Below are positions 1 through 8,992 of a DNA stretch of 64,000 bases, piece after piece. Below the pieces are notes generated by a model, which saw only the letters and a list, made by a program, of their open reading frames with translations, was not told the origin of the DNA and ran no database searches. The stretch is from Butyrivibrio sp. WCD3002 (GTDB taxonomy: Bacteria; Bacillota; Clostridia; Lachnospirales; Lachnospiraceae), in the NCBI RefSeq assembly GCF_000424265.1, contig NZ_AUJO01000007.1, positions 1-64,000 on the forward strand. The letters are read 5' to 3'. Within the stretch, counting starts at the first letter, position 1; every line of letters begins with the position of its first letter. The position numbers and the translations under genes are program-made.

Positions 1-190
1 CAGCTTCTTCACGCTTGCTTTTAATGTAATCAGCGGCCCATGCATCAGCATCAGAAACATGATATTTTTCGCATATTTCCGACGCACTTCCAAGATTTTC
101 AATTATCTCTGTGCTCCTTTTCCCGTTCCTTCTTACATCTTGTATCACATGGTAAGTGGGATTTGAGGATTTCCCCTTCATTATGCGCAT
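1..190 (-). CDS. IS1634-like transposase, N-terminal part (cut by window edge)
   Basis: Read on the minus strand from an ATG at 190, the frame stays open to the window edge (63 codons). A GGAGGT ribosome binding site lies at 203-198, seven bases before the ATG. The peptide starts MRIMKGKSSNPTYHVIQD and continues with a basic NGKRSTEIIENLG segment and a WAADYIKSK segment, the pattern I associate with the N-terminus of IS1634-family DDE transposases, which cut and paste or copy their own insertion sequence. Only the N-terminus is visible, so the catalytic residues cannot be checked and the element may be intact or broken. The IS end should lie between about 200 and 450; no clear terminal inverted repeat can be defined with one end visible. 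The family assignment is from memory of such N-termini; that this is a real coding start is better supported. Confidence 0.68.
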   Translation of the reverse strand, partial: MRIMKGKSSNPTYHVIQDVRRNGKRSTEIIENLGSASEICEKYHVSDADAWAADYIKSKREEA

Positions 191-536
191 CTATGGTACC
201 TCCACAACACTTAGTATTATACTAATATTTTACCACTATATACGCATATACGCAATACACACGATTTAAATTTGCGTAAAAAATAAAGCCATGACTGGCT
301 TCTGAGGATTTTAGGTGTCAAACTTCCGGGTTTTAGGTTGAAATGTTAAGCGGTATATGTAAAAATACCATTCAGGTGTCAAATTTTAAGATATACATAT
401 TGTGGTTTATGTATTACAATATACTATATAGTGGTTAGACAAATTTGACATACATAATCTACTTAATGTTGCACTAGTAACTTTACATAGATTCTGAGGG
501 TGGTATCGTTTTTTTCGCTAGAGAGGAGAAGATATT
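191..536 (+). promoter_or_regulatory. IS end and pflB upstream region
   Basis: This stretch has no gene. Its left part should hold the terminal repeat of the IS, and GGTGTCAAA occurs twice (about 313 and 375). Nearer pflB there is a consensus -35 TTGACA at 445-450 without a convincing -10 at 17 bp, and AT-rich candidates (TACAAT at 415-420, TATACT at 420-425). No clear Fnr or Rex palindrome is visible. The ribosome binding site AGAGGAG sits at 522-528. Confidence 0.35.
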
Positions 537-2801
537 ATGAGAGAACAGTGGAGAGGATTTAAAGGAAATAAGTGGACTGATGAAGTTAACTTAAGAGACT
601 TTATCCAGAACAATTATACTATGTACGAGGGAGATGAGAGCTTCCTTGCAGACGCAACAGATGCCACAGACAAGCTTTGGGGCAGATTACAGGAGCTTCA
701 GAAGGAAGAGCGTGCTAACGGCGGCGTACTTGAGTGTGAGACAGAGGTGGTTTCAGGTCTTACAGCTTACGGCCCCGGTTACATAGATGAGTCAATGAAG
801 GACCTTGAGACAGTTGTTGGTCTTCAGACAGATAAGCCTCTTAAGAGAGCATTCATGCCTTACGGCGGAATCAAGATGGCTGAGCAGGCTGCAGAGACAT
901 ATGGCTTTAAGGTAAATGAGAAGTATCACAAGATTTTTACAGAGTATCATAAGACACACAACCAGGCTGTTTTTGATGCGTATACACCTGAGATGATGGC
1001 AGCTCGTCACAGCCACATCGTTACAGGACTTCCGGATACATACGGACGCGGACGTATCGTTGGTGACTACAGAAGAGTAGCTCTTTACGGTATAGATTTC
1101 CTTATTGAGCAGAAGAAGGAAGATTTCTCACTTTGCGGATGCGGCGTTATGACTGATGAAGTTATCCGTCAGCGCGAGGAGATCGCAGAGCAGATCCGTG
1201 CACTTCGCGGAATGAAGGAGATGGCTTCTGTTTACGGATTTGATATTTCACAGCCTGCAACAAATGCAAGAGAAGCTGTTCAGTGGTTATACTTTGGATA
1301 TCTTGCAGCTATCAAGACACAGAACGGTGCTGCTATGTCTGTTGGACGTGTTTCCACATTCCTTGATATTTATATTGAGAGAGATCTTAAGGAGGGTACA
1401 CTTACTGAGTCTGAGGCACAGGAGCTTATCGATCATCTCGTTATGAAGTGCCGTATGGTTAAGTTTGCACGTATCCCCAGCTACAACCAGCTCTTCTCAG
1501 GTGATCCGGTATGGGCAACACTTGAGGTTGGCGGACTTGGAATGGATGGTCGTCACATGGTTACAAAGAACGACTACAGATTCCTTCATACACTTGAGAA
1601 CATGGGACCTTCACCTGAGCCTAACCTTACAGTACTGTATTCTTCAAGACTTCCTCAGAACTTCAAGAAGTATGCAGCTAAGATTTCTGTTACAACATCT
1701 TCAATCCAGTATGAGAATGATGATGTTATGAGACCTGTATGGGGTGACGATTACAGCATCTGCTGCTGTGTATCAGCTACACAGACAGGTAAGGAGATGC
1801 AGTTCTTCGGAGCAAGAGCAAACCTTGCTAAGTGTCTTCTTTACGCTATCAACGGCGGTAAAGATGAGAAGTTCCTTGATAAGCAGGGCAACCACATGCA
1901 GGTAGGTCCTGAGTACGCTCCTATTACTTCTGAATATCTTGATTATGATGAAGTAATGGCTAAGTACGACAAGATGATGGATTGGCTTGCAAGCCTTTAT
2001 GTAAATATCCTTAACCTCATCCAGTACATGCACGATAAGTACTACTATGAGGCAGCTGAGATGGCTCTTATCGATACAGATGTACGTCGTACATTCGCTA
2101 CAGGTATCGCAGGCTTCTCACATGTTGTAGATTCACTTTGCGCTATCAAGTATGCAAAGGTTAAGACTGTTCGTGATGAGTCAGGTCTTGTAGTTGATTA
2201 CAAGATCGAGGGAGACTTCCCTAAGTACGGTAACGATGATGAGAGAGCTGATGAGATCGCAGTATGGCTCCTTAAGACCTTCCTTAAAAAGGTTAAGAAG
2301 AACCACACTTACAGAAATTCAGAGCCCACAACATCTATCCTTACTATCACTTCCAACGTGGTTTACGGTAAGGCTACAGGTGCTCTTCCGGACGGAAGAC
2401 CTGCATTTGCTCCTTTTGCACCCGGTGCAAACCCGGCTTACGGCGCTGAGCAGAATGGACTTCTTGCTTCACTTAACTCAGTAGCTAAGCTTCCTTACGA
2501 GTATGCTCTTGATGGTATCTCCAATACACAGACCATCAATCCCGGAGCACTCGGACATGATGATGAAGAGAGAGCAGACAGACTTGTAAACGTAATGGAC
2601 GGATACTTTGATCAGGGAGCTCACCACCTTAACGTTAACGTATTTGGTGTTGAGAAGCTCAAGGACGCTATGGAGCATCCTGAGAAGCCCGAGTATGCTA
2701 ACTTTACAATCCGTGTATCAGGTTATGCTGTTAAGTTCATCGATCTTACAAGAGAGCAGCAGCTTGATGTTATTAACAGAACTTGCCACGAGACAATGTA
2801 A
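537..2801 (+). CDS. pflB: Formate C-acetyltransferase (pyruvate formate-lyase)
   Basis: Cytosolic glycyl-radical enzyme that converts pyruvate and CoA to acetyl-CoA and formate, a main fermentation branch in Lachnospiraceae. The 754 residues match the family length. The active-site cysteines lie in SICCCVSA (Cys409-411, the pair before V-S being Cys410-411), and the glycyl-radical loop RVSGYAV near the C-terminus places the radical glycine at residue 729. AGAGGAG eight bases before the ATG fixes the start. The gene ends in its own terminator and is followed by a repeat/nuclease cassette. The activating enzyme gene pflA, often directly downstream, is not in this window, so activation must come from elsewhere in the genome. 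Confidence 0.97.
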   Translation: MREQWRGFKGNKWTDEVNLRDFIQNNYTMYEGDESFLADATDATDKLWGRLQELQKEERANGGVLECETEVVSGLTAYGPGYIDESMKDLETVVGLQTDKPLKRAFMPYGGIKMAEQAAETYGFKVNEKYHKIFTEYHKTHNQAVFDAYTPEMMAARHSHIVTGLPDTYGRGRIVGDYRRVALYGIDFLIEQKKEDFSLCGCGVMTDEVIRQREEIAEQIRALRGMKEMASVYGFDISQPATNAREAVQWLYFGYLAAIKTQNGAAMSVGRVSTFLDIYIERDLKEGTLTESEAQELIDHLVMKCRMVKFARIPSYNQLFSGDPVWATLEVGGLGMDGRHMVTKNDYRFLHTLENMGPSPEPNLTVLYSSRLPQNFKKYAAKISVTTSSIQYENDDVMRPVWGDDYSICCCVSATQTGKEMQFFGARANLAKCLLYAINGGKDEKFLDKQGNHMQVGPEYAPITSEYLDYDEVMAKYDKMMDWLASLYVNILNLIQYMHDKYYYEAAEMALIDTDVRRTFATGIAGFSHVVDSLCAIKYAKVKTVRDESGLVVDYKIEGDFPKYGNDDERADEIAVWLLKTFLKKVKKNHTYRNSEPTTSILTITSNVVYGKATGALPDGRPAFAPFAPGANPAYGAEQNGLLASLNSVAKLPYEYALDGISNTQTINPGALGHDDEERADRLVNVMDGYFDQGAHHLNVNVFGVEKLKDAMEHPEKPEYANFTIRVSGYAVKFIDLTREQQLDVINRTCHETM

Positions 2802-2823
2802 TTTACATATTAGTGTAAAAAGG

Positions 2824-2855
2824 AAACGGAAGCGAAAATCGCTTCCGTTTTTTAT
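2824..2855 (+). terminator. Intrinsic terminator of pflB
   Basis: Perfect 11-bp stem (AAACGGAAGCG at 2824-2834, CGCTTCCGTTT at 2840-2850) with a 5-nt loop, followed by a T-rich run. Confidence 0.92.
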
Positions 2856-2858
2856 TAT

Positions 2859-2980
2859 AGCCTTCTCCCGTTAGGGGCGCACGACATCCGGGGGATGTCG
2901 GTTTTGCGCCGACCGAAGCGGAGCGGAGACAAGGTGGCACGAAGTGCCAGATGAGGGTGTCGCCGAAGGCGACCGATGAG
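2859..2980 (+). repeat. Hairpin repeat element copy 1, enlarged, tail toward the DUF559 gene
   Basis: Starts AGCCTTCTCCC like the other copies. Its head is interrupted by about 55 bases containing another hairpin (CGACATCC at 2882-2889 with GGATGTCG at 2893-2900). It then has two tandem tail hairpins: GGCAC-GAA-GTGCC (2936-2948) followed by AGATGAGG, and GTCGCC-GAA-GGCGAC (2959-2973) followed by CGATGAG. The stem bases differ between the two hairpins but pairing is kept in both, and the GAA triloop is constant. It lies between the pflB terminator and the DUF559 gene, reading into that gene. Confidence 0.85.
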
Positions 2981-3006
2981 TGTTACTAAAACGAAAAAGG
3001 ATTTTT

Positions 3007-3357
3007 ATGACAGATAAGAAAGAACTAACACAGTATTCTCAAAAACTAAGGAAAGAGATGACTAAAGAGGAACGGCACCTTTGGTATGATTTCTTAAAAG
3101 GCTTGGATATATCGATTAGAAGACAGAAAGTAGTTGGGAATTATATCTTGGACTTTTATTACCCAAAGAAAAAAGTAGCTATTGAATTAGACGGATCACA
3201 GCACTTTGAAAAAGAAGGCAGGGATAAAGACATCATAAGGGATAATTTCTTAAAAGAACGAGGAATTACTGTGCTAAGATACTCAAATTATGATATTAAC
3301 ATGAATTTTGAGGCTGTTTGTGAAGATATAGCCAGGAAGTTGGGGGGTGTTGAGTAG
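3007..3357 (+). CDS. DUF559 family endonuclease (Vsr-like, PD-(D/E)XK fold)
   Basis: A 116-residue protein of the DUF559 family, related to very-short-patch-repair and restriction-type nucleases. Visible features are the basic RRQKVVGNY segment (about residues 38-46), the catalytic-looking Asp49 in ILDFYY, Glu60-Leu-Asp62 in VAIELDGSQH, and the C-terminal VLRYSN segment (89-94). Together these give the D...E-x-D/K layout of a small PD-(D/E)XK nuclease. The start at 3007 is chosen because AAAGGA lies six bases upstream; an earlier alternative at 2980 overlaps the repeat tail and has no binding site. The gene is framed by inverted copies of the hairpin repeat (2859-2980 and 3376-3427), giving a cassette of about 570 bp that resembles a small mobile unit. 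The cellular role is unknown; a link between nuclease and repeat is an inference from this arrangement. Confidence 0.85.
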   Translation: MTDKKELTQYSQKLRKEMTKEERHLWYDFLKGLDISIRRQKVVGNYILDFYYPKKKVAIELDGSQHFEKEGRDKDIIRDNFLKERGITVLRYSNYDINMNFEAVCEDIARKLGGVE

Positions 3358-3375
3358 AGTGGAGCTTTATAGAGA

Positions 3376-3427
3376 ACCCTCATCCGTCGCCTACGGCGAC
3401 ACCTTCCCCCTAAAAGGGGGAAGGCTT
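3376..3427 (-). repeat. Hairpin repeat element copy 2, inverted, tail toward the DUF559 gene
   Basis: Reverse-orientation copy. Tail complement CCTCATCC at 3378-3385, second hairpin GTCGCC at 3386-3391 with GGCGAC at 3395-3400 (triloop GTA when read in element orientation), head hairpin CCTTCCCCC at 3402-3410 with GGGGGAAGG at 3416-3424. The outer end reads GGGGGAAGGCT, mirroring AGCCTTCTCCC at the left end of copy 1. It may also act as a terminator for the DUF559 gene. Confidence 0.88.
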
Positions 3428-3433
3428 TGTCCA

Positions 3434-3540
3434 GGTGATCAGTTTTAACTAGCTATCCTTTGGAAGGGGGAAGGTTTTACTTTGGTGATCAGTTTTAACT
3501 AGCTATCCTTTGGAAGGGGGAAGGCTTTACTTTGGTGATC
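3434..3540. repeat. 50-bp tandem repeat next to the DUF559 cassette
   Basis: A 50-bp unit beginning GGTGATCAGTTTTAACTAG starts at 3434 and 3484, with a truncated third start at 3534. Each full unit ends in CCTTTGGAAGGGGGAAGG, a degenerate head half of the hairpin element. This looks like local amplification of the element's head. It fills the gap to the mgtE stop. Confidence 0.85.
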
Positions 3541-3544
3541 ATTT

Positions 3545-4900
3545 TTATACTGCTAAATGCAGCAGCTGAGTTGCAATTGTAAAGTATGCAAGAAGTGAAA
3601 CCGCATCAACGATGGTGGTGATCATAGGTGATGCCATTACTGCAGGGTCAAAGCCCAGCTTATCAGCACACATAGGCAGCAGGCAACCGATACTCTTTGC
3701 AATTATTACTACAAGGAAAAGAGTAAGGCATACAACAGCTGCAACCGGTAGTGCCAGTTTATCGATCACAAGCAGCTTTACAAAATTGGCAAGGGAAAGT
3801 GTAAGGCCGCAAAGAACGGCAACCCTTACTTCCTTCCACCAAACCTTGAATATCTCTGAAAACTCGATTTCTCCAAGGGACAGGCTTCGGATAATTGAAA
3901 CGCTGGCCTGGGATCCTGCATTACCGCCTGTGTCCATCAGCATGGGAATGTAAGCTGTAAGAACCACATAGGCTGACAGGGCATCGGAGAATTTCGTGAT
4001 AATGGCACCGGTAAAGGTGGCACTTATCATCAAGAACAAAAGCCATGGCATTCTGTTTTTATAGACATCCAGGATTCCGATACGTGAGTAGGGCTTATCG
4101 GAAGGAATGATAGCTGCCATCTTCTCGATATCCTCGGTAGCCTCTTCTTCGATGATATCTACAACGTCATCGATGGTGATGATACCGATCATACGGTTCT
4201 CGTTATCAACAACAGGCATGGCCGTGAAGTCGTACTTCTGGAACATGTGGGCTGTTTCTTCCTGATCCGTCATGGTATTGATACTGATGACATTGGTATT
4301 CATAATGTCACCGATCTTTTCATCGGCATCACGGATAAGCAGGTATCTCAGTGCGACAGTTCCGACCAGTATTCTTTGGTTTGTAACTACATAGCAGATA
4401 TTGACTGTCTCGGAATCAAGTCCTATCTTCTTTATTCTCTCAATGGCCTGAGCAACTGTCATGTACTCCTTCAGGTCCACATACTCCACTGTCATCAAGG
4501 ATCCGGCAGAGTCCTCAGGGTACCTTAGAAGATGATTGATGTCGGCTCTGGTATCGGGTCTTGCGTTGGCAAGAATTTTCTTTACGATACTTGCGGGCAT
4601 CTCTTCCAAAAGGTCAGTTGCATCATCGGCCATCAGGTTATCGATGATATTACCGGCTTCCTTATCGGACAGTGACTGAATAATGTACTGCTGATCATCT
4701 ATCTCCAGATTGGCAAAAACATCAGCTGCAATATCTTTTGGGAGAATTCGGAACATTTTAAGAGAATCCTCATTCTCCATGTCATCCATGATCGCAGCCA
4801 CGTCGGCAGTATTCATGTCCTGAAGAGTCTGACGCAGCTTGGTGTACTGCTTGTTTTCCAATAATTCTTTTATAAGATCAAAAATGGTGTTGTCTTCCAT
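3545..4900 (-). CDS. mgtE: MgtE-family magnesium transporter
   Basis: Membrane Mg2+ channel/transporter gated by cytosolic Mg2+. The 451 residues hold the N-terminal superhelical MgtE_N domain (about 1-130), a pair of CBS domains (about 135-255, with VISINTMTDQEET and GIITIDDVVDIIEEEA), a linker helix, and a C-terminal five-helix membrane domain. The latter carries the family signature PMLMDTGGNAGSQ at the Mg2+ pore. ATG at 4900 is preferred over an upstream TTG because GGAG lies seven bases upstream. No M-box leader is visible in the short region before it, so control by the protein's own Mg2+ gate is the likely level of regulation. It converges on the DUF559 cassette and diverges from the GGDEF receptor gene. 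Confidence 0.93.
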   Translation of the reverse strand: MEDNTIFDLIKELLENKQYTKLRQTLQDMNTADVAAIMDDMENEDSLKMFRILPKDIAADVFANLEIDDQQYIIQSLSDKEAGNIIDNLMADDATDLLEEMPASIVKKILANARPDTRADINHLLRYPEDSAGSLMTVEYVDLKEYMTVAQAIERIKKIGLDSETVNICYVVTNQRILVGTVALRYLLIRDADEKIGDIMNTNVISINTMTDQEETAHMFQKYDFTAMPVVDNENRMIGIITIDDVVDIIEEEATEDIEKMAAIIPSDKPYSRIGILDVYKNRMPWLLFLMISATFTGAIITKFSDALSAYVVLTAYIPMLMDTGGNAGSQASVSIIRSLSLGEIEFSEIFKVWWKEVRVAVLCGLTLSLANFVKLLVIDKLALPVAAVVCLTLFLVVIIAKSIGCLLPMCADKLGFDPAVMASPMITTIVDAVSLLAYFTIATQLLHLAV

Positions 4901-5006
4901 AGAGCGCTCCAATATAAGAAAGTATTGATAACTAGAAGTTTAGCATACTTTTGAAAAAATATTTCAAATTTTTATAATTTCTTAATCTTTTTCATAGTAA
5001 TGTTCG

Positions 5007-5035
5007 TTGAGGGCGAAAATGGCTGATGGTAGAAT
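5007..5035 (+). promoter_or_regulatory. Sigma-A type promoter of the GGDEF receptor gene
   Basis: TTGAGG at 5007-5012, 17-bp spacer, TAGAAT at 5030-5035, 52 bases before the ATG. Confidence 0.72.
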
Positions 5036-5087
5036 AAAAATAGGATAATGCATTATTTTTAGACGTAATTACGTTTAGAGGCTTCTT

Positions 5088-8000
5088 ATGGAGAAAGTCA
5101 GGAAATGGCAAAACTGGCTGCTTGTAGCAGTCTGTATTGTTATTAATCTCATAGGAAGAAATATAGCGGCTTTTTTTGGCATGCCTTTTTGGCTTGATAC
5201 CATTGGGACGCTGATTTCAGCTATAGTGCTAGGCCCGATCGGAGGTTCGATCTGCGGGCTTTTGACTAATGCAATCGTTACGGTTCTTGATTATGAACCC
5301 TTTGCTTATGCCATAGTCTCTGTGGGTATAGGTGCATTCGTGGGTTATTTTTTCCCTAAAGCAAAAAAATATACCATGTTTGAGGTGGTGGCATCTTCAA
5401 TTGCTGCAGGACTGACTGCGGTTATTTTATCTACTCCTCTTAACATGATTTACTATGATGGCCGCACAGGAAACATCTGGGGTGATGCTCTTATAGACAT
5501 GCTCTCCCAGGATGTTAATGTGCCTGTTATCTGTACGGTTCTTGGGGAAGCCTTTGTTGATATACCTGACAAGGCCTTAAGTGTATTTATAGGTGTATTT
5601 CTCATTAAGGTATTTAAGAAATTAGCAGACAGAAGGAAGAATGATAGAAGAGCAGGGCTTTTATTGATGGCACTGGCTTTATTAATGATACCCTGCAAGG
5701 CAAAGGCAGCTGATTTTGCATCGGAATATGCGCCGTACATTTATACGACAGATGATGGTCTTGATACGGTTGAAATAAATGCTGTCGCCCAGACAGAAGA
5801 CGGCTTTTTGTGGGTTGGGACCTATGCCGGTCTTTACAGATTCAACGGTGCAAGATTTGAAGAAATCATTCTGGATGACCAGATCAGTAATGTCATGCAG
5901 CTGGAGGTAGATAGCGAGGGCAGACTTTGGATAGGAACCAATGATAAAGGAATAGCATGCTATGATCCTGATACCAATAAAGTAGTATTTTATTCAAAAA
6001 ATGAGGGGCTGTCTAACAATTCCGTACGCGCAATCTGCGAAGATAAAGAAGGCAATATCTATGTGGGTACGGCAGTTGATCTTTGCAGAATATCCAAGGA
6101 CGGCAAAGTATATTGCTTAGATCATGCCAAGCTCAACGGTGTAAGAAGCCTTAGCTGTAATGACGATGGCATTATTGCAGGCGTAACCACAGGCGGTGCC
6201 CTGTTTTTTATAAGGGATGGAAAAATAGTATACAGAACGATTTATCCCGGCTTTGATGTTTACTATACTGAGGTTGCTGCAGGAAGGGGAAACACCTTTC
6301 TTATAGGAACCAGTGATAATTATGTTGCTCTTGCCACATTTAAGGATGATGATGCGGAGTTCGGAAAAAAATTCACGATCAGTAACGGAACGTATTTCAA
6401 TAAACTGAAGTATTCGGAAAAGGATGGCGGATATTTTTACTGCTGCGAGAACGGTATTGGATTTATCACGAACGAAGGAAGAGAGACAGACCTTTCTTTG
6501 AACGAATTCTCCAGCTCAGCATCGGATGTGATCATAGACTATCAGGGTAATATCTGGTTTGTTTCTGCCAAGCAGGGCATCGTCAGATATGCCTGGAATC
6601 CTTTTCAGGATATGTTTATAAAGGCCAAGGTTCCGTCAGAAGTTGTTAACTGCGTGCACATTAAAAACGGACTGCTGTATGTCGGTACCAATGAAGGCCT
6701 CATCACAATAGATCTGAAGACCTACTATGCCGTTCCCATCGATCATCCGGAGCTTTTTGAGAATGTCAGGATCAGAGATATCCTTGAGGATAAAAATGGA
6801 AATTTGTGGATCAGCACTTATGGAAAAAGCGGTCTTATCGAGCTTCGTGATGATGGCACATTCAGGTTTTTTAATGAGAGCACAGAAAACACCGAGGGCG
6901 GAAGATTTAGAACAGCTTTGGAATTGTCTGATGGAACAATAGTGGCAGCCACCAGTACAGGACTTAACTATATCAGAAATAACAGGGTTGAAAAGACCAT
7001 GGGAGAGGCACAGGGAATTCAGGCGCAGATTCTCTGTATGATTGAGATTGCAAACAAGGATATTCTGGCAGGAACCGACGGTGATGGAATATATATCATA
7101 AGGGATGGCGAGATAATAAATCATTACAAAGAGGAATCCGGACTTGATTCCCTTGTTGTAATGAAGATTATTCCCTGCGGAGAAGGCGAATATATCTACG
7201 TTACAAGTAATTCCCTTTATTATTACAAGGACAATAAAGTAAAAAAGCTAAGCAAATTCCCATACAGAAATAATTACGACGTGTATTTTACAAATGACGG
7301 AGATGCCTGGGTCACATCCAGCGCCGGTATTTTCGTGGCAAATAAAGATGACCTTTTGGAAAACGGAGAATACAACTATACACTGCTAAATAAGAGCAAA
7401 GGTCTGTATTCATCTCTTGTAGCCAATTCCAGGAATGCTGTCTATGGCGATTTTATGTATCTATGTTGCTCAGACGGAGTTCGCAGAATACCTGCAAAAT
7501 TGGATCATCTTTTTGATGATAAGTACAATATCAGGGTTGGAAAGGTACTGGCAGGAAGCGAAGAGATAAAGGCGAATGCAAAGGGAGAATATATAATTCC
7601 TGCCATCTCCGGAAGGATTCAATTTGATGTTGCGGTTCTTAACTATACGCTTTCAAATCCACTGCTTCACATTTATCTTGACGGAATACAGGATGATGGA
7701 ATCACCTGCTCGCAAAAGGATATACAGTCACTAAGCTATATGAACCTTCCTTACGGAAATTATGGTCTTCATGTTGAAGTCCTTGATACCACAGGAAGCG
7801 AGGTAATACGTGAGGAAGTTTTCAAAGTCAGAAAGGAGTCGCAGCTTTTTGAAAGAGTATATTTCAAGATATACCTGTTTTCTGTCTGCGTGCTGTTCGT
7901 CATTTTCATTGTCTGGCTTGCGGGAAATATACGCGTGGGAATAAACAGCATAGAGAGATGGCAGAAGGAAGCCAAGATCGATCCAATGACGGGCTTCTTT

Positions 8001-8891
8001 AACAAGGGATATTCACAGCAGGAGCTTGAAAAAATAGTTGCTAAAAAGCGCGGAATTCTGATGATGATCGACCTTGATAATTTCAAACTTATAAACGATC
8101 TCCATGGACATACTATGGGCGATAAGGTTTTGACCAGGTTTGCAGAGCTTGTACGCTCATGCATACGAGAAGATGATTTTACCGGAAGAATCGGCGGCGA
8201 TGAGTTTGTGGTTTTCATTCATGGTGCATCGGATGAGGGTGCTGTTGCCGAGAAGGCCAGGTACTTAAACGAAGAAATTGTTGTTTCGTGCAGGGAGCTT
8301 ATGGGCGAAGATTTTGATATTCCTATAAGCGTTTCAATAGGTGCCGTGCTCATTCCCGATGAGGGTACCGAGTATACAGAGCTTTTCAGAAAAGCAGATA
8401 AGGCTCTTTACAGCGTAAAACAAAATGGAAAACATGGATACATGCTTTATAAGAAGGCCGGAGTAAGTGCTATGGAAGGCGAAGAGATAACAGCTGCAGG
8501 TCTTGCGGGATTAAGAATGATCCTGGGCGAAAGAGGCGATCAAAAAGGAGCATATCTTGTAGATTTTGAAAAGCTTCAGATGATCTACAGACTGTTTGTG
8601 CGCATGTCCAAGAGAACCTTTGTAAATGTGTGGATAGTACAGTTCGCTATTTTCAGAAAGGACGAAGGCTTTGTGGAAGATTCCATAATGGAGAAATTCA
8701 TAGAGGTATTGTCCCTCAACCTTAGAAGTAATGATGTAGTTGCTGCAAATGGCAAAAATAAAGTCATTATCATAATGACTGATACAAGTTCAAGAGATGG
8801 CATGACGCCTGTTGAGCGTATAGTTAACAAGTGGGATCAGATTAAGGGACACGAGGACTATGTGCTAAGTTATGAAACAGAGGATATGTAA
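5088..8891 (+). CDS. Membrane receptor: S-component-like domain, two-component-type propeller, GGDEF diguanylate cyclase
   Basis: A 1267-residue membrane sensor predicted to make cyclic di-GMP. Order of parts: about six hydrophobic segments (1-180) that look like the substrate-binding S component of an energy-coupling-factor transporter; a second hydrophobic segment ending CKAKAAD (about 190-207); a long extracytoplasmic region of two-component propeller repeats (about 215-830; e.g. EDGFLWVGTYAGLYRFNG, EGRLWIGTNDKG, NGNLWISTYGKSGL); a Y_Y_Y-like region (about 840-920); a membrane helix (about 925-945); a GGDEF domain with intact GGDEF at 1036-1040 and an RxxD inhibitory site (REDD) five residues before it; and a C-terminal region of about 120 residues I do not recognise. 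The propeller suggests sensing of sugars or polysaccharide products, by analogy with hybrid sensors of gut bacteria. The N-terminal S-component-like fusion is unusual. No EAL or HD-GYP partner lies nearby. Confidence 0.88.
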   Translation: MEKVRKWQNWLLVAVCIVINLIGRNIAAFFGMPFWLDTIGTLISAIVLGPIGGSICGLLTNAIVTVLDYEPFAYAIVSVGIGAFVGYFFPKAKKYTMFEVVASSIAAGLTAVILSTPLNMIYYDGRTGNIWGDALIDMLSQDVNVPVICTVLGEAFVDIPDKALSVFIGVFLIKVFKKLADRRKNDRRAGLLLMALALLMIPCKAKAADFASEYAPYIYTTDDGLDTVEINAVAQTEDGFLWVGTYAGLYRFNGARFEEIILDDQISNVMQLEVDSEGRLWIGTNDKGIACYDPDTNKVVFYSKNEGLSNNSVRAICEDKEGNIYVGTAVDLCRISKDGKVYCLDHAKLNGVRSLSCNDDGIIAGVTTGGALFFIRDGKIVYRTIYPGFDVYYTEVAAGRGNTFLIGTSDNYVALATFKDDDAEFGKKFTISNGTYFNKLKYSEKDGGYFYCCENGIGFITNEGRETDLSLNEFSSSASDVIIDYQGNIWFVSAKQGIVRYAWNPFQDMFIKAKVPSEVVNCVHIKNGLLYVGTNEGLITIDLKTYYAVPIDHPELFENVRIRDILEDKNGNLWISTYGKSGLIELRDDGTFRFFNESTENTEGGRFRTALELSDGTIVAATSTGLNYIRNNRVEKTMGEAQGIQAQILCMIEIANKDILAGTDGDGIYIIRDGEIINHYKEESGLDSLVVMKIIPCGEGEYIYVTSNSLYYYKDNKVKKLSKFPYRNNYDVYFTNDGDAWVTSSAGIFVANKDDLLENGEYNYTLLNKSKGLYSSLVANSRNAVYGDFMYLCCSDGVRRIPAKLDHLFDDKYNIRVGKVLAGSEEIKANAKGEYIIPAISGRIQFDVAVLNYTLSNPLLHIYLDGIQDDGITCSQKDIQSLSYMNLPYGNYGLHVEVLDTTGSEVIREEVFKVRKESQLFERVYFKIYLFSVCVLFVIFIVWLAGNIRVGINSIERWQKEAKIDPMTGFFNKGYSQQELEKIVAKKRGILMMIDLDNFKLINDLHGHTMGDKVLTRFAELVRSCIREDDFTGRIGGDEFVVFIHGASDEGAVAEKARYLNEEIVVSCRELMGEDFDIPISVSIGAVLIPDEGTEYTELFRKADKALYSVKQNGKHGYMLYKKAGVSAMEGEEITAAGLAGLRMILGERGDQKGAYLVDFEKLQMIYRLFVRMSKRTFVNVWIVQFAIFRKDEGFVEDSIMEKFIEVLSLNLRSNDVVAANGKNKVIIIMTDTSSRDGMTPVERIVNKWDQIKGHEDYVLSYETEDM

Positions 8892-8926
8892 ATACGCAAA
8901 AATTCCTTCCTATGTTTTATAAAAAC

Positions 8927-8955
8927 TTGTATGACAAAATGAAAAGGTATAAAAT
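8927..8955 (+). promoter_or_regulatory. Promoter of aspS
   Basis: TTGTAT at 8927-8932, 17-bp spacer, TAAAAT at 8950-8955, then AGAAGGAG before the ATG. Confidence 0.6.
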
Positions 8956-8992
8956 ATTTCAGTGATTTTATTTAGAAGGAGTTTTTGAGATT

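Noticed and set aside
40..225. Plus-strand open frame near the left edge
   Set aside because: It is antisense to the transposase N-terminus, which has a proper ribosome binding site and a recognisable protein pattern on the minus strand.
4913..5006. M-box Mg2+ riboswitch before mgtE
   Set aside because: The divergent region is only about 190 bp, AT-rich and without the conserved M-box blocks or a leader terminator on the minus strand.
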